NCBI GenBank assembly: GCA_016875475.1
Contig: VGRB01000003.1
Coordinates: forward strand, 1 to 40,679
Direction: 5' to 3'
From: Deltaproteobacteria bacterium
GTDB lineage: Bacteria; Myxococcota_A; UBA9042; DTJE01
Length of the DNA stretch: 40,679 nt
The position numbers and the translations under genes are program-made. Each line of letters starts with the position of its first letter. Within the stretch, counting starts at the first letter, position 1. The notes below the pieces were generated by a model. It was not told the DNA's origin, did not search any database, and saw only the letters and a list, made by a program, of their open reading frames with translations. Shown here one piece after another: positions 25,218 through 32,470 of the stretch.

Positions 25218-26348
25218 GTGATCCCGTTCAACCGCCAGACCCTCTACGGGCCCGAACTCGACTGCATACGCGAGGCGTACGAGCGCGGCAGGACCTGCGG
25301 CGACGGCGAGTTCGGGCGGCGGTGCGAGGCCTTCATCGAGCGGCGGCTCGGGTGCCGCAAGGCGCTGCTGACCCCGTCCGGCACGGCCGCGCTGGAGATG
25401 GCCGCGGTCCTCGCGGGCGTGGGCCCCGGGGACGAGGTCGTGGTGCCGTCGTACACGTTCGTCTCCACGGCGAACGCGTTCGTGCTGCGGGGCGCGCGGC
25501 CGGTCTTCTGCGACGTCCGGCCCGACACGCTCTGCATGGACGAGTCGCTGGTCGATGCGCTCGTCGGACCGCGCACGCGCGCCGTGGTGCCCGTGCACTA
25601 CGCGGGCGTGGCCTGCGGGATGGACTCGATCCTGGACGTGGCCGCGCGCCGCGGGCTCGTCGTCATCGAGGACGCGGCCCAGGCGTTCGACGCGCGCTGG
25701 CGGGGACGTGCGCTCGGCACGATCGGCGCGATCGGGTGCCTCTCCTTCCACGAGACCAAGAACGTGTCCATGGGCGAGGGCGGCGCGATCCTGCTGAACG
25801 ACGAATCGCTGGTGGAGCGCGCCGAGATCGTTCGCGAGAAGGGCACGGACCGCTCCCGCTTCTTCCGCGGGCAGGTGGACAAGTACAGATGGGTGGACGT
25901 CGGGTCGAGCTGGCTGCCGTCCGAGATCTCCGCGGCGGTCCTGTGGGTCCAGCTCGAGCGCGCGGACGCGATCCGCGAGCGCCGGCTCGCCCTGGTCGCG
26001 GCGTACCGCGAGGCGTTCGCGGACCTCGAGGCCGACGGTACGGTGCGGCTCCCCGTGACCCCCTTCCAGGCGGACCCGAACGGCCATATGATGTATCTGC
26101 TGCTGCGGACGGAGGCGGAGCGGGACCGGCTGATCGCGCACCTCGGGTCGCGCGGGATCACGGCCGTGTTCCACTACGTGCCCCTGCACGAGTCCGCGTT
26201 CTGCCGCGAGCGGTGGGGCGCGATGAGCCTGCCGGTGACCGAGTCGGTCAGCCGGCGCCTCGTCCGGCTGCCGCTGTTCCACGGCCTGACCGACCCCGAG
26301 CAGCGGGAGGTCGCGGGCGCGGTCCGCGGCTTCTTCGGCAGGTCGTGA
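25218..26348 (+). CDS. wecE: dTDP-4-amino-4,6-dideoxygalactose transaminase (WecE-like)
   Basis: 376 residues from a GTG five bases after rmlA. It is a DegT/DnrJ/EryC1 PLP aminotransferase that would convert dTDP-4-keto-6-deoxyglucose to the 4-amino sugar. PSGTAALEMAA, VVVPSYTFVSTANAFVL, VIEDAAQAFDA, and SFHETKNVSMGEGGA with the PLP Lys are present; the SFHETKN form is typical of WecE. FRGQVDKYRWVDVGSSWLPSE and AVFHYVPLHES support this. With rmlB, rmlA and the WecD-like acetyltransferase it outlines a dTDP-Fuc4NAc route. Confidence 0.9.
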   Translation: MIPFNRQTLYGPELDCIREAYERGRTCGDGEFGRRCEAFIERRLGCRKALLTPSGTAALEMAAVLAGVGPGDEVVVPSYTFVSTANAFVLRGARPVFCDVRPDTLCMDESLVDALVGPRTRAVVPVHYAGVACGMDSILDVAARRGLVVIEDAAQAFDARWRGRALGTIGAIGCLSFHETKNVSMGEGGAILLNDESLVERAEIVREKGTDRSRFFRGQVDKYRWVDVGSSWLPSEISAAVLWVQLERADAIRERRLALVAAYREAFADLEADGTVRLPVTPFQADPNGHMMYLLLRTEAERDRLIAHLGSRGITAVFHYVPLHESAFCRERWGAMSLPVTESVSRRLVRLPLFHGLTDPEQREVAGAVRGFFGRS

Positions 26349-26368
26349 CGACGGGGAGGCTGCTCGAC

Positions 26369-27106
26369 TTGGCCAAGCCCTACTACGAGGACGCGAACCT
26401 GGCCGTGCTCCGGCAGGCCGGGATCGGCAAGCGGGTCCTGGACGTCGGCTGCGGCCGGGGCAGGCTCGGCGCCGAGCTGAAGCGCCGCGGGAACACGGTC
26501 CACGGGATCGAGATGGACCCGGACGCCGCGGCGGTCGCGGCGACCCGACTCGACCTCGTGCACCGCGGGGACGCGACCGATTTCGCGAGGCTCCCGCCGG
26601 AGATCCGGTCGGGGGGGTACGACGCGATCGTGCTCGCGGACGTGCTGGAGCACATCCCCGACTCGCTGGGCTTCCTGCGCAAGGTCTGCGAGCTGCTACG
26701 GCCGGAAGGGCGCGCGATCGTGTCGCTCCCGAACGTCGCGGTCTGGCCGGTGCGGCTGAGCCTGGCGCTCGGCGACTTCACGTACGCGGACTCCGGGATC
26801 CTCGACCGGACCCACCTGCGCTTCTTCACGCGCGCGACCGCGAACCGCCTGCTCGCGGACGCGGGCCTGCGCGTGGTCGCGTCCGACCTGAACCCGTGCA
26901 TCGTCCGGGCCGCGCTCCCGGCCATCAAGGCCGTGCTGAACGGCCACGGCGGCGCCGGCGCACCATCGGACCCCGCCGCCATCATCGACTCCCCGGCGTA
27001 CCGCGCGTACGCCCGCTGGATCGAGCCCGTCGAGGCGGCAATCGCGCGCCTCCGGCCCGAGCTGCTCGCGTTCCAGATCGTGCTGGTGGGTGTGCGCGCG
27101 GCGTGA
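26369..27106 (+). CDS. Class I SAM-dependent methyltransferase
   Basis: 245 residues from a TTG with a strong GGGGAGG site 9 nt upstream; a GTG at 26345 that overlaps the wecE stop is the alternative. SAM-binding motif VLDVGCGRGRLGAEL, then GIEMDPDAAAV and IVLADVLEHIPDSLGFLRKV, and the ending of a Methyltransf_23-type protein. In sugar operons such enzymes methylate a sugar or a glycan end. The substrate is not evident. Confidence 0.85.
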   Translation: MAKPYYEDANLAVLRQAGIGKRVLDVGCGRGRLGAELKRRGNTVHGIEMDPDAAAVAATRLDLVHRGDATDFARLPPEIRSGGYDAIVLADVLEHIPDSLGFLRKVCELLRPEGRAIVSLPNVAVWPVRLSLALGDFTYADSGILDRTHLRFFTRATANRLLADAGLRVVASDLNPCIVRAALPAIKAVLNGHGGAGAPSDPAAIIDSPAYRAYARWIEPVEAAIARLRPELLAFQIVLVGVRAA

Positions 27107-27185
27107 CCGCGGCTCCGTCACTCCCGGAAGACCGCTGCGCCCGCGAGCCTGAGGGAATGCGCGGAGCGCCCGGGGACGGCCGGAG

Positions 27186-28235
27186 TCAGACGGGCGCGAC
27201 CGCCAGATCCAGCCACGCCACCCCGTCGAGCGGACCGCCCGCGGCCGGGCGCACCTGGGCCACGGCGTGCGCTCGCCCCCCCCCCGCGTCCAGCACCGGG
27301 AAGCTCACGCGGACCACGCGGGCACCGGCCCCGTTCCCGGGCCGCACCGTCGCCCGCGACAGGCGCGCGACGTACGGCGAAGCGAGCGGGCACGCGTCGC
27401 GCACGGCCGCGACCAGCGCGGCGTCCGGGGCCGAGTCGCCGAGGTCGGCCGGGAGCGGCACCTCGGCCGGGGGCACGGCCGACGCGGACAGGAACGCGTT
27501 CACGTGCAACGTCAGCAGGGCCTCCGCGATCGCGAACCCCTCCCGCGACCAGACCTTCTGGACCGCGACGTTCTGGACCTGGGTCGAGACCTTCATCAGC
27601 CGCGCGCCGCGGTCGCGGAAGTGGGCCTGCGAGAAGCGGATCAGGTCGCCATAGACCCCCCCGCCGGACGCCTCCGTGGTCACGCCGTACAGCACGCCCT
27701 CGCACTCGTCGGCATGTCGCGCGCAGGTCAGGAACGCGACCGGCTCGCCGGCCCGGCGGACCAGCCACGCCACGCGGCCGGACGGGTCGCCGTCCGGCAG
27801 GCAGTGGCCGCGCGCCCACTCCTTGTAGCCCTCCAGCACGCCGTCGCGCGGCAGGAAAGGGTTCGAGGCGTAGTGGCTCGAGTAGCCGTCGAACGTGCGC
27901 TCGACGAGCCGGTCCACGTCCGCGTGGTGCGCCTCGCCGCACCGCTCGAACGCGAGGTCCGCGTTCCGGAGCGGGGCCGGGACGTGCCGCAACAGGTCCG
28001 CGTGGTACCACACGAGCGTGTCCGCCACGACGACCGGGAGCCCGGCCGACGCGAGCCCCGCCACCTCGGGCTGCCGCGCCGCCGGCAGGCGCAGGATCGC
28101 GACGTCCGCCCGCAGCGCGTCGATCTCGTCGAGGATCGCGACCGCGTCCAGGCGGTCGAACCGGCCGCGCACGACCTTGAAGCCGAACCGGTTGGAGTCG
28201 AGGGGCGATTCGACCACCCGCGCGTCCCCGCGCAT
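27186..28235 (-). CDS. WecD-like GNAT N-acetyltransferase
   Basis: 349 residues. The front part (ESPLDSNRFGFKVVRGRFDR, then DVAILRLPA and LVWYHADLL) has the arrangement of WecD, which acetylates dTDP-4-amino-4,6-dideoxygalactose. The acetyl-CoA part is around GGGVYGDLIRFSQAHFRDRG and STQVQNVAVQKVWSREGFAI. It is about 120 residues longer than E. coli WecD, with an extra C-terminal domain (roughly 240-349) that I do not recognise. A G10 tract (C10 at 27276-27285) encodes Gly residues in that domain. The ATG at 28235 has no ribosome site, and TACAGT lies just upstream, so it may be near-leaderless. It converges with the methyltransferase gene (79-bp gap, nothing notable seen there). Confidence 0.75.
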   Translation of the reverse strand: MRGDARVVESPLDSNRFGFKVVRGRFDRLDAVAILDEIDALRADVAILRLPAARQPEVAGLASAGLPVVVADTLVWYHADLLRHVPAPLRNADLAFERCGEAHHADVDRLVERTFDGYSSHYASNPFLPRDGVLEGYKEWARGHCLPDGDPSGRVAWLVRRAGEPVAFLTCARHADECEGVLYGVTTEASGGGVYGDLIRFSQAHFRDRGARLMKVSTQVQNVAVQKVWSREGFAIAEALLTLHVNAFLSASAVPPAEVPLPADLGDSAPDAALVAAVRDACPLASPYVARLSRATVRPGNGAGARVVRVSFPVLDAGGGRAHAVAQVRPAAGGPLDGVAWLDLAVAPV

Positions 28236-28264
28236 GCCGAGGCGAACTGTAACACGGTCCCCGG

Positions 28265-28293
28265 TTGATCCCCCCCGGGCCGTGCCGTATACT
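28265..28293 (+). promoter_or_regulatory. Sigma-70 promoter of the MopE-type lipoprotein gene
   Basis: TTGATC (28265-28270), a 17-bp spacer and TATACT (28288-28293), the best housekeeping promoter in the window. The ATG follows at 28320. Confidence 0.65.
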
Positions 28294-28319
28294 GTCGTCC
28301 GGCAAGCACGGGGGCTCCG

Positions 28320-30080
28320 ATGAGGCGTGCCTCGACCGCAGTGCTCGCGACCGCGATGCTCGCGACCCTGCTCGCGTGCGCGCCCGGCAAGGGCCGGGAC
28401 GACCCGTGCGGCGGCACGGACCTCCCGGCGGAGACGCCCGAGTCGACGCCGGCGGACCTCCCGCCCGAACCCTCTCCCGTCCCCGAACCCGAGCCCGAGC
28501 CCGAACCCGATGTCCCGCCGGACCCCGCGCCGGACCTCGCGCCCGACCCTGCGCCGGAGCCCGGCCCCGACGTGCCGCCCTGCACCCCTGCCGCGGAAAG
28601 CTGCAACGGCAAGGACGACGACTGCGACGGGGTGACGGACGGCCCGGGGGACGGGCTGCCAGGCTGCACGCCGCGCTTCGCGGATCGCGACGGCGACGGC
28701 CACGGCGACCCCGGCGACGAGCGCTGCCTGTGCGCGCCCGTGCCGCCGCACTTCGCGACCGCGGGAGACGACTGCGACGACGGGGACCCGGGCATCCCGA
28801 GCCCGACGTCCGGGTGCGACGGCGGCTGCCCGGACGGGCAGACCACGGGCACGGAGGCGTGCGACGACGGAAACGGGTTCCCCTGGGACGGCTGCGACGC
28901 GTGCAAGAAGCGCGGTTTCGTCGCGGCCGCCCAGTCGGACCATGCCGACCCGGCGATCGCGACGTCCGGCGACCGGCTCGCCGTGGTCTTCACCGCGGAC
29001 GGATACACGCGCAACGTGTACGCGCAGGTGTTCGATTTGTCCGGGCCGAAGCTCACGAAGGTCGGCGCGGAGGTGGCCCTCGGCGGGGGGCACTTCCTTC
29101 CCGGCGGCGAGCAGCTGCAGGGCGGAGGCTCCGTCGCGGGTCTCGCCAACGGCCGGTTCATTGCGGCGTGGGACGCATGGGGGCTCGACGGCGACGACTT
29201 CGGGGTGTTCCTGGCGACGTTCACGTCGAACGGGGTCGACAGCCGGAGCACGGCCAACGAGCACTGGCAGGCGCGCCAGCTCGCGCCGGCGGTCGCGGCC
29301 CGGGCGACCGGCGGGCTCGTGGCGTGGCAGGGCTGGGACGACGGCGGCAGCGGGTACGACGTCTATGCGCGCCCGTTCGGGACGTGGGGCGACCCGTCCT
29401 CGCCGGAGGTCCGGCTGAACGAGTTCTGGGCCGGCGACCAGGAGCGGCCGGACGTGGTCGCCTTGACGGACGGCGGGTTCGCGGTCGCGTGGCTGTCGGA
29501 CCTCCAGGCCGACGGCAAGCCCGCGATCGTGGTCCGCGGCTTCGCGGACGACTCCGCGCCGATCTCGGCCGAGGTCGTACTCCCGGTCGGGCGGTCGGCG
29601 GGAAGGCCGTCGCTCGCCGCGCTCGGGGCAAAGCGGATCCTCGTCGCCTGGGACTCGCAGGAATCCTGGGAGGTCCGGCCGCAGGTCCGGCACGCCGTCG
29701 TGGACCTCTCGGCGCCGGGACCGGTCGCGGTAGCCGAGGTCCCGCCCGTGCCGGACGCGCCCTGGTACGTCACCGGTGCCGGCACCGCGGGCGTCGCGGC
29801 GATCCCGGGGAAGGGCTTCGCGATCGCGTACGAGGCCTGGCAGCACCGCTGGATCCGCGCGCGGGGGTTCACCGAGGCAGGCGAGGTCGCCTGGGAGCGG
29901 GACGTCAGCCCTGCGCACGACGGCCTCGGCGGCTGGGGAGACATGGGGGCGTCCCCGGCCGCGACGTTCCTGCCCGACGGCCGGCTGGCGATCGCCTGGG
30001 TGTGCACGTTCTCGAGCGGACACCCTACCCACGGGACGTGCCTGTCCGCCCTGACCGTCCCCTTCACGCCGTCGCCTTGA
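28320..30080 (+). CDS. Lipoprotein with MopE-type and DUF4215-type Cys/Asp motifs
   Basis: 586 residues. Signal peptide with lipobox MRRASTAVLATAMLATLLAC, so it is membrane-anchored after export. A Pro/Glu/Asp linker (about 40-90, PEPEPEPEPD) is encoded by hexanucleotide repeats. Next come MopE-type metal-binding motifs (CNGKDDDCDGVTDG, FADRDGDGHGDPGDERC, GDDCDDGDPGI) and a DUF4215-like unit (EACDDGNGFPWDGCDACKK). The rest (about 200-586) is a series of beta-strand repeats (RFIAAWDAWG, GGLVAWQGWDDGG, GGFAVAWLSDLQADG, GRLAIAWVCTFSSG) that suggests a beta-propeller. This design is common in myxobacterial surface proteins of unknown role. Confidence 0.88.
   Translation: MRRASTAVLATAMLATLLACAPGKGRDDPCGGTDLPAETPESTPADLPPEPSPVPEPEPEPEPDVPPDPAPDLAPDPAPEPGPDVPPCTPAAESCNGKDDDCDGVTDGPGDGLPGCTPRFADRDGDGHGDPGDERCLCAPVPPHFATAGDDCDDGDPGIPSPTSGCDGGCPDGQTTGTEACDDGNGFPWDGCDACKKRGFVAAAQSDHADPAIATSGDRLAVVFTADGYTRNVYAQVFDLSGPKLTKVGAEVALGGGHFLPGGEQLQGGGSVAGLANGRFIAAWDAWGLDGDDFGVFLATFTSNGVDSRSTANEHWQARQLAPAVAARATGGLVAWQGWDDGGSGYDVYARPFGTWGDPSSPEVRLNEFWAGDQERPDVVALTDGGFAVAWLSDLQADGKPAIVVRGFADDSAPISAEVVLPVGRSAGRPSLAALGAKRILVAWDSQESWEVRPQVRHAVVDLSAPGPVAVAEVPPVPDAPWYVTGAGTAGVAAIPGKGFAIAYEAWQHRWIRARGFTEAGEVAWERDVSPAHDGLGGWGDMGASPAATFLPDGRLAIAWVCTFSSGHPTHGTCLSALTVPFTPSP
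28482..28508 (-). repeat. Hexanucleotide array inside the lipoprotein gene
   Basis: Five CCC runs at 6-bp spacing (GGGTTC/GGGCTC on the minus strand), encoding Pro-Glu repeats. The minus strand could form a G-quadruplex. Same units as at 17453-17485. Confidence 0.6.
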
Positions 30081-30112
30081 CACGCCCGCCCGCCCGCGCG
30101 ACCCTCCGCGCC

Positions 30113-32332
30113 GTGGAAACGCTCCGGCCGAAATCCGTCCGCGTCGCCCTCGCCTGCATCGCGGCGCTGTACGCCGCGGTCTGCCTGCGCGGGATCGCGA
30201 ACGGCTTCTACTGGGGGCACGACGGCTACAACGCGGCCGGGTTCGCGATCGCGGCCAGGAACACGCTCCGGCACGGCGTCGTCGGCATGGCGCTCTCGAC
30301 CGACCCGGCGCCGCCGGCCCCGACCGACCGCTACGTGACGCACCCGCTGCTCATCCACTACCACCACGTCGCGGCCATGGGAGCCTTCGGGGACTCGCCG
30401 CTCGCCCTGCGCGCGACCGCCGCGGCCTACAGCCTGGGCACGCTCCTCCTGCTGTTCGCGGTCGTGCGGCGTCTCGCGGGCCCCGGGCAGGCGCTGGTCG
30501 CGGCCGCGGCCTTCGCACTCGCCCCGCTGAACGCGGTCTTCGCGAACGTGCTGATCCACGACCACGGGTGCATCTTCTGGACGCTCCTGTTCGCGTACCT
30601 CGCGGTCCGTTGGCTCGCGGAAGGCGGCGGGCCCCGAGGCGCCGGGTCCCCGGGCGCCGGGTCCCGAGGCGGCGGCCGCCTTGCGGCCACGGCGGTCGCG
30701 ATGATGCTCGCGCTCTCGCTCGACTGGCCCGCGTACTTCAGCGCGTTCGCGGTCTTCTGCTTCGCGCTCGCGACCGCGGCGAGGCGGCCCGACGCACGCC
30801 GCCGCGCCATCGCGCTCGCGGGGATCGCGGTCGCGTGCGTGGCCGCGAGCGCGGCGCTGCACCTGTGGTACGTACTCTCGGCCTTCGGGGACGTCGCGAG
30901 CCTCAAGTCGATGTACGGCGTCCGCACCGCGCACCACGCGGAGGGCTACCTCGCGTACGTCGCGCGCTGGGCGTGGGACATGTACGGCCCGGTCCCGATC
31001 GCGCTCGGCGGGGCGTGGCTCGCGTCGCTGCCGTTCCGGGTCCGGCGCGGGACCGCGACCGGCGCGGACGCGATCGCCGCGGTCTTCCTGTTCGCCCAGG
31101 TCGCGAACTCGGCCCTCTTCCGGCAGGGCGGGTTCATCCACCGGTTCTGGCTCGCGCACGGCACGGTCGCGCTCGCGATCGCGTCGGGCGTCGTGCTGTG
31201 GGAAGCGGCGGTCCGGCTGCGCGAGGCGGCCCGCGACCGGAGGGCCGGGACCGCGGCGGCCGTCGCCCTGATCGCGCTCGCGGCGGTGCCGCAGGTCGTG
31301 TTCGCCGCCCGGATCGCGGCCTGGGGCGCGCGCACCGGGGCGCTCGCGGTCGGGAAGCCGGAGGAGCGCTTCCGCGACTGGTTCGACGAGATCGAGTGGC
31401 TGAAGGACCTGCGACGCACGTACCACCGCGACAACGCGACCTTCCTGGCGCACCCGTCGGTGGGCGAGGTCCGGCGCGAGATCGAGTACCACCTGGACGC
31501 GCCCGTCAGGACCGTGGAACAGGCGCCGGCCAGGGCGCCGCCGGATGCGTCGGGACGGCACGCGGTCATGCTGTTCGACCTGTACGACGGCTCGGCGCGC
31601 GACCTCGTGCGGGGCCTCGCCGCGAGACATCCGGTCGTGGTGCACGATCGCCGGTTCGTCGCGGTGGACATGTCGGCGTCCGGCGAGGGGTTCGCCGCCC
31701 GGGCCCGCGCTGACGGCGAGGCGGGGTGCGCGTGGCGGTGGCTGGTCAACTGGTGGCGGCCGCCGGTGTCGTGGGTGGAGGACCCGTTCGCGGAGGGGAT
31801 TCGGGCCTGGGTCATGGTGGGGGCGGGGGAAGCCGGGTCGGGTACGGGTACGGGTAGGGCTATCGGCGGGCGGGGAGGGACGGCGTTCTCGTGGCGATGC
31901 CCGCCCGGGCTCGCGCTCGCGGCGATCGACGTGAAGACGCGCGACGGCCGGGACGGCTCGATGGTCGATGCGGTCCGGCCGGTGTGCGCGCCTCACGGCG
32001 AGAACCCGGCGGGCGTGCGCGCGGTCCTCGGCCCCTGGTACGGCGAGCCGTGGCACGACGGGTACCCGGGGGCGCACGCGCGGCTCTCGTGCCCCGGCGA
32101 GTCGCTCGCGGGCGTACACGGAACGGCCGGCCGGTACGTCGCGTCGCTCGGGGTCGCCTGCCCGGATCGCACGCTCGGCCCCGCGCACGGCCGCGCGGAC
32201 GGCGCGCCGGACCTCGCGACCTGCCCCGCGGACGCGCGCGCGGTCGGGATCCACGGCCGCTACGGCGCCCTCGTGGACGCGGTCGGCGCGGACTGCGCGC
32301 CGCTCGCGGGAGGCGCCCGGACAATTCGGTGA
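30113..32332 (+). CDS. GT-C membrane glycosyltransferase with Cys-rich C-terminal repeats
   Basis: About 739 residues from a GTG at 30113; an in-frame TTG at 30077 overlaps the lipoprotein stop, and neither has a clear ribosome site. The N-terminal two thirds are hydrophobic with about ten membrane helices; an Asp in GFYWGHDGYNAAG after the first helix fits the catalytic loop of ArnT/PMT-like enzymes that use polyprenyl-linked sugars. A cytoplasmic loop (PRGAGSPGAGSRGGG) is low-complexity. After residue 590 or so come three repeats, each with paired Cys and a G-x-x-G/S-x-x-V-x-x-x-x-x-x-C pattern (SLAGVHGTAGRYVASLGVAC, AVGIHGRYGALVDAVGADC). They look like an extracytoplasmic binding module and are unusual on a GT-C enzyme. 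Confidence 0.75.
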   Translation: METLRPKSVRVALACIAALYAAVCLRGIANGFYWGHDGYNAAGFAIAARNTLRHGVVGMALSTDPAPPAPTDRYVTHPLLIHYHHVAAMGAFGDSPLALRATAAAYSLGTLLLLFAVVRRLAGPGQALVAAAAFALAPLNAVFANVLIHDHGCIFWTLLFAYLAVRWLAEGGGPRGAGSPGAGSRGGGRLAATAVAMMLALSLDWPAYFSAFAVFCFALATAARRPDARRRAIALAGIAVACVAASAALHLWYVLSAFGDVASLKSMYGVRTAHHAEGYLAYVARWAWDMYGPVPIALGGAWLASLPFRVRRGTATGADAIAAVFLFAQVANSALFRQGGFIHRFWLAHGTVALAIASGVVLWEAAVRLREAARDRRAGTAAAVALIALAAVPQVVFAARIAAWGARTGALAVGKPEERFRDWFDEIEWLKDLRRTYHRDNATFLAHPSVGEVRREIEYHLDAPVRTVEQAPARAPPDASGRHAVMLFDLYDGSARDLVRGLAARHPVVVHDRRFVAVDMSASGEGFAARARADGEAGCAWRWLVNWWRPPVSWVEDPFAEGIRAWVMVGAGEAGSGTGTGRAIGGRGGTAFSWRCPPGLALAAIDVKTRDGRDGSMVDAVRPVCAPHGENPAGVRAVLGPWYGEPWHDGYPGAHARLSCPGESLAGVHGTAGRYVASLGVACPDRTLGPAHGRADGAPDLATCPADARAVGIHGRYGALVDAVGADCAPLAGGARTIR
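30672..30688 (-). repeat. 17-bp core of the dispersed repeat, inside the GT-C gene
   Basis: GCGGCCGCCTTGCGGCC is identical to 40654-40670 and to the complement of part of 17405-17452. It sits next to the low-complexity loop of the membrane protein, which might be an old repeat insertion kept in frame; chance similarity in GC-rich DNA cannot be excluded. Confidence 0.4.
31834..31858 (+). repeat. Hexanucleotide GGGTAC array in the GT-C gene
   Basis: Four to five GGG runs at 6-bp spacing encode GSGTGTGR, at the linker between the membrane part and the C-terminal repeats. Same unit type as at 17453-17485. Confidence 0.55.
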
Positions 32333-32355
32333 CAGCCACCGGGTTTCCCGAGCGG

Positions 32356-32399
32356 CCGCGGATGACCTGCGAGCCAGGACGAGTCAGGTCCATCCGCGG
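32356..32399. promoter_or_regulatory. Long inverted repeat upstream of the heptose operon
   Basis: CCGCGGATGACCTG (32356-32369) pairs with CAGGTCCATCCGCGG (32385-32399), a 14-bp stem with one bulged C and a 15-nt loop. It lies 24 bp after the GT-C stop. No T run follows, so a standard terminator is not clear. Confidence 0.55.
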
Positions 32400-32400
32400 G

Positions 32401-32429
32401 GTTTCGCGCCGCTTCAGTCGGCGCGAAAC
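32401..32429. promoter_or_regulatory. Perfect inverted repeat at the heptose operon promoter
   Basis: GTTTCGCGCC (32401-32410) and GGCGCGAAAC (32420-32429) are perfect 10-bp arms with a 9-bp spacer. The right arm ends 4 bp before the -10 element and the spacer covers the -35 position, as expected for an operator. It could also form an RNA hairpin in read-through transcripts from upstream. Confidence 0.65.
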
Positions 32430-32433
32430 GATG

Positions 32434-32439
32434 TACAAT
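32434..32439 (+). promoter_or_regulatory. -10 element of the heptose operon
   Basis: TACAAT matches the -10 consensus in 5 of 6 bases and would give a leader of about 25 nt before the TTG at 32471. The -35 position falls in the spacer of the inverted repeat and is a poor match, which suggests a promoter that depends on an activator. Confidence 0.5.
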
Positions 32440-32470
32440 CCGCGCCGCTCGTCGGAGGCAGGGGAAGCCC

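Noticed and set aside
28265-30112. Plus-strand open frame fused to the front of the GT-C protein
   Set aside because: It is the shifted frame of the lipoprotein gene, Arg/Gly-rich. The GT-C protein proper begins near the GTG at 30113.
29363-32254. Very long minus-strand open frame opposite the lipoprotein and GT-C genes
   Set aside because: Composition is that of a shadow (Arg, Asp, His, Pro) and both plus-strand genes have signal or membrane features.
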